Assembly (NCBI RefSeq): GCF_932526225.1
Contig: NC_064046.1
Location: 3,534,001-3,598,000 of the forward strand
Reading direction: 5' to 3'
DNA from: Nematostella vectensis
Lineage: Eukaryota; Cnidaria; Anthozoa; Actiniaria; Edwardsiidae
DNA: 64,000 nucleotides
Positions 62,434-64,000 of the stretch are shown here, one piece after another (the first letter of the stretch is position 1; the number at the start of each line of letters is the position of its first letter). The notes below the pieces were generated by a model, which ran no database searches, was not told the origin of the DNA, and saw nothing but the letters and a program-made list of their open reading frames with translations. Made by a program: the position numbers and the translations under genes.

Positions 62434-62716
62434 TATCAAACATATTCCCCACGGATAGTGTCCTTCGTATGCATTGCCTTATATGGGCATTGATGCCCAT
62501 ATTTAGAAGATCTAAAGATTTCCCGCTCCCTGATCTCCAGAAAACATGGTGAAAAATGCTGATTCCTTTCAATTTGAGACTCGAGGCAAAAATGTGTCAA
62601 AAAAACTTTATCGCTTGGTCAAATCTTTATCACACAAGTCTTGAAAAGCCCTTAGACTCAGGCCTCCAAGAGATTGGCCGAGCGAGATTTAAGGTCACCC
62701 AAATATTGATATGGTT
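62434..62716 (-). mobile_element. ~285-bp CATATCAA-ended element, copy 2
   Basis: Reverse-complement copy of 58272-58556, ends CATATCAAACATATT and CCAAATATTGATATG. Independent flanks indicate two insertions of one family rather than arms of one large element. Confidence 0.82.
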
Positions 62717-62799
62717 TTAAAAATGGGGTACTAGACCTACTGAATCTAGCCGTAAGTACTGCAGCAAATAACTACACAATTCGACATAACGTAGATGCC

Positions 62800-63153
62800 C
62801 AGGCCCGTACCCAGGGGGGGGGGGAGGGGATGCGTTCGCAACACCCCCTTCCCCACCCCACAACAGCTATTTCTAGACAAAACTATAAAGCATAAGAGAA
62901 TTAGATTAAAAAAAGGCATTCTAGATCACTCTGGTATGTCATAAATCAAACATTTTCGTAGCCAAATCCGAAAATAAACGTCGCTCCGGTGGAGATACTG
63001 CAATGGCTTAAAAAAATCCTTTTTTGTTCTTTCGGGAGTGGTCATTTTTATCAAAACACTCACCCCCCTCCCACCACACCCCGGGAAAAATTAGGTCCAC
63101 TTTTTCGAATTTTGCACCCCCTCTCCCCCAAAAGAATCCTGGGTACGGGCCTG
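62800..63153. mobile_element. Full-length CAGGCCCGTACCCAGG element
   Basis: Ends CAGGCCCGTACCCAGGG and CCTGGGTACGGGCCTG; ATGCC occurs just outside both, with one extra A on the right. 354 bp, non-coding. The closest to an intact family member in the window. Confidence 0.83.
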
Positions 63154-63472
63154 AATGCCGGGTATTTTTGCTAGGATGACCAAACGCCAGAGACCGTTTA
63201 AACGATAGATATTAACGACATTGAGTAAAGAGAAGAGCTCCGCTTGTTAGATTTTATAACCCTTCAATATAAAATTATTGAGACCTTGTTCCTAGTTCCT
63301 AGTTCCTCAATAAATATCAGATTGTGATGTGCAGTTTTAGGAGTATGTCAAATATTTGCTTTTCTTTTGCTAATTTTTCATAAAACACTGGAATTTTCCA
63401 TGGCACTGCGTGAGCACTAAATGTTCGGCATTAAAAGCCGTTTAAATTGATGTCGAAACTTCAATAACGAGA

Positions 63473-64000
63473 TCTGAGATCTTACAAAACCCACACAGCT
63501 ATTAAGAAGCAATAATAAGAACAAGCCCACTTATATTAGTATTATATCTTTCTCGCAAAAGTGAAATGCGTAAATTATGGACGACTCACCTATTATCACT
63601 GAGAAATGAAGAAATTGGCTCCTACCATTTTATCGGGTGCATTTATGCCGAGATAATCTGATAATTTTGATATGGTCGCCAAGAACCAAAATCGACCAGA
63701 TCTCAGGTTCTAGACACTCGCCGCCAAAGAAACAACTTATTCACATGACTAATTCAATAGATGTGATTGGTTACTGATTATTCAACGGGATACTTTAGGG
63801 AAAGGGGTGGGGGGGTCCCCCTTTGCCGCTCTGATGAAGACAAAATCGACTTGATTCATTTGCATGCATTTGCATTGAATACGACCCATGGATGATGTTT
63901 TAACATATTAGCCATAGTATCCTCAATTAAAATTCCACATTACATAAGATAAATAGCGGTTATTGGCCGGGTGGGAGGTCCGTATCGTGAAATACCCTGA
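63473..64000 (-). repeat. Promoter-region duplication, copy 2 (runs off the right edge)
   Basis: Second copy of 48498-49020. It keeps the ATAG/GTGAGT donor (exon end at 63590) and the CCAAT-type segment, and lies upstream of the IRF gene in its transcriptional orientation. The match continues to the window end. Confidence 0.88.

Noticed and set aside
58272-62716. A single 4.4-kb foldback transposon defined by inverted 285-bp arms
   Set aside because: Each arm has its own CATATCAA-type inverted ends, so they are better read as two separate MITE insertions.

Overview
The window looks like animal nuclear DNA, most plausibly from an anthozoan cnidarian (sea anemone or coral). It is AT-rich, with compact exons, GT-AG introns, many small inverted-repeat transposons, a BEL/Pao retroelement and metazoan genes that align well to vertebrate families. 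The species call is inference. No prokaryotic operons, CRISPR arrays, rRNA or convincing tRNA genes were seen.

Layout. 0.66-17.7 kb (minus): AGXT2, mitochondrial alanine-glyoxylate aminotransferase 2, 16 exons with continuous phase; the last exon lies beyond the left edge. Its introns hold tandem arrays, nested inverted-repeat transposons and a decayed coding segment. 18.5-20.6 kb: a TA-flanked transposon with ~190-bp terminal inverted repeats. 20.7-21.7 kb (minus): an intronless beta-1,3-glycosyltransferase (GT31). 23.4-28.2 kb (minus): a frameshifted BEL/Pao retrotransposon. 31.8-41.7 kb (minus): an 11-exon KIAA0513 orthologue, with a small unrecognised four-exon gene (plus) inside intron 5. 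42.1-43.8 kb (plus): DYNLRB (roadblock dynein light chain), sharing a ~420-bp divergent promoter with KIAA0513. 45.2-48.6 kb (minus): a TMEM198-like membrane protein with a 5'UTR intron. 52.7-57.0 kb (minus): the C-terminal part of an interferon regulatory factor (IRF association domain); its DNA-binding domain was not found in the window. 57-64 kb: repeats, including a second copy of the TMEM198 promoter and first noncoding exon.

Main observation. Five tandem arrays in three unrelated genes are built from a splice junction of the host gene. In AGXT2 exons 11, 12 and 13 the unit carries the 3' splice site plus the first coding bases. In KIAA0513 exon 6 and one IRF exon the unit carries the last coding bases plus the 5' splice site. 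Copies always extend into the intron, so the real junction is followed or preceded by a row of decoy splice sites. A second theme is nested transposition that can be dated by target-site duplications: a TTA-flanked element inside the exon-13 array that itself holds a TTAA-flanked element, and a LINE tail inside a 5-bp-TSD element.

Exon boundaries were read by eye from splice consensus, codon phase and family similarity. No alignment or expression data were available.
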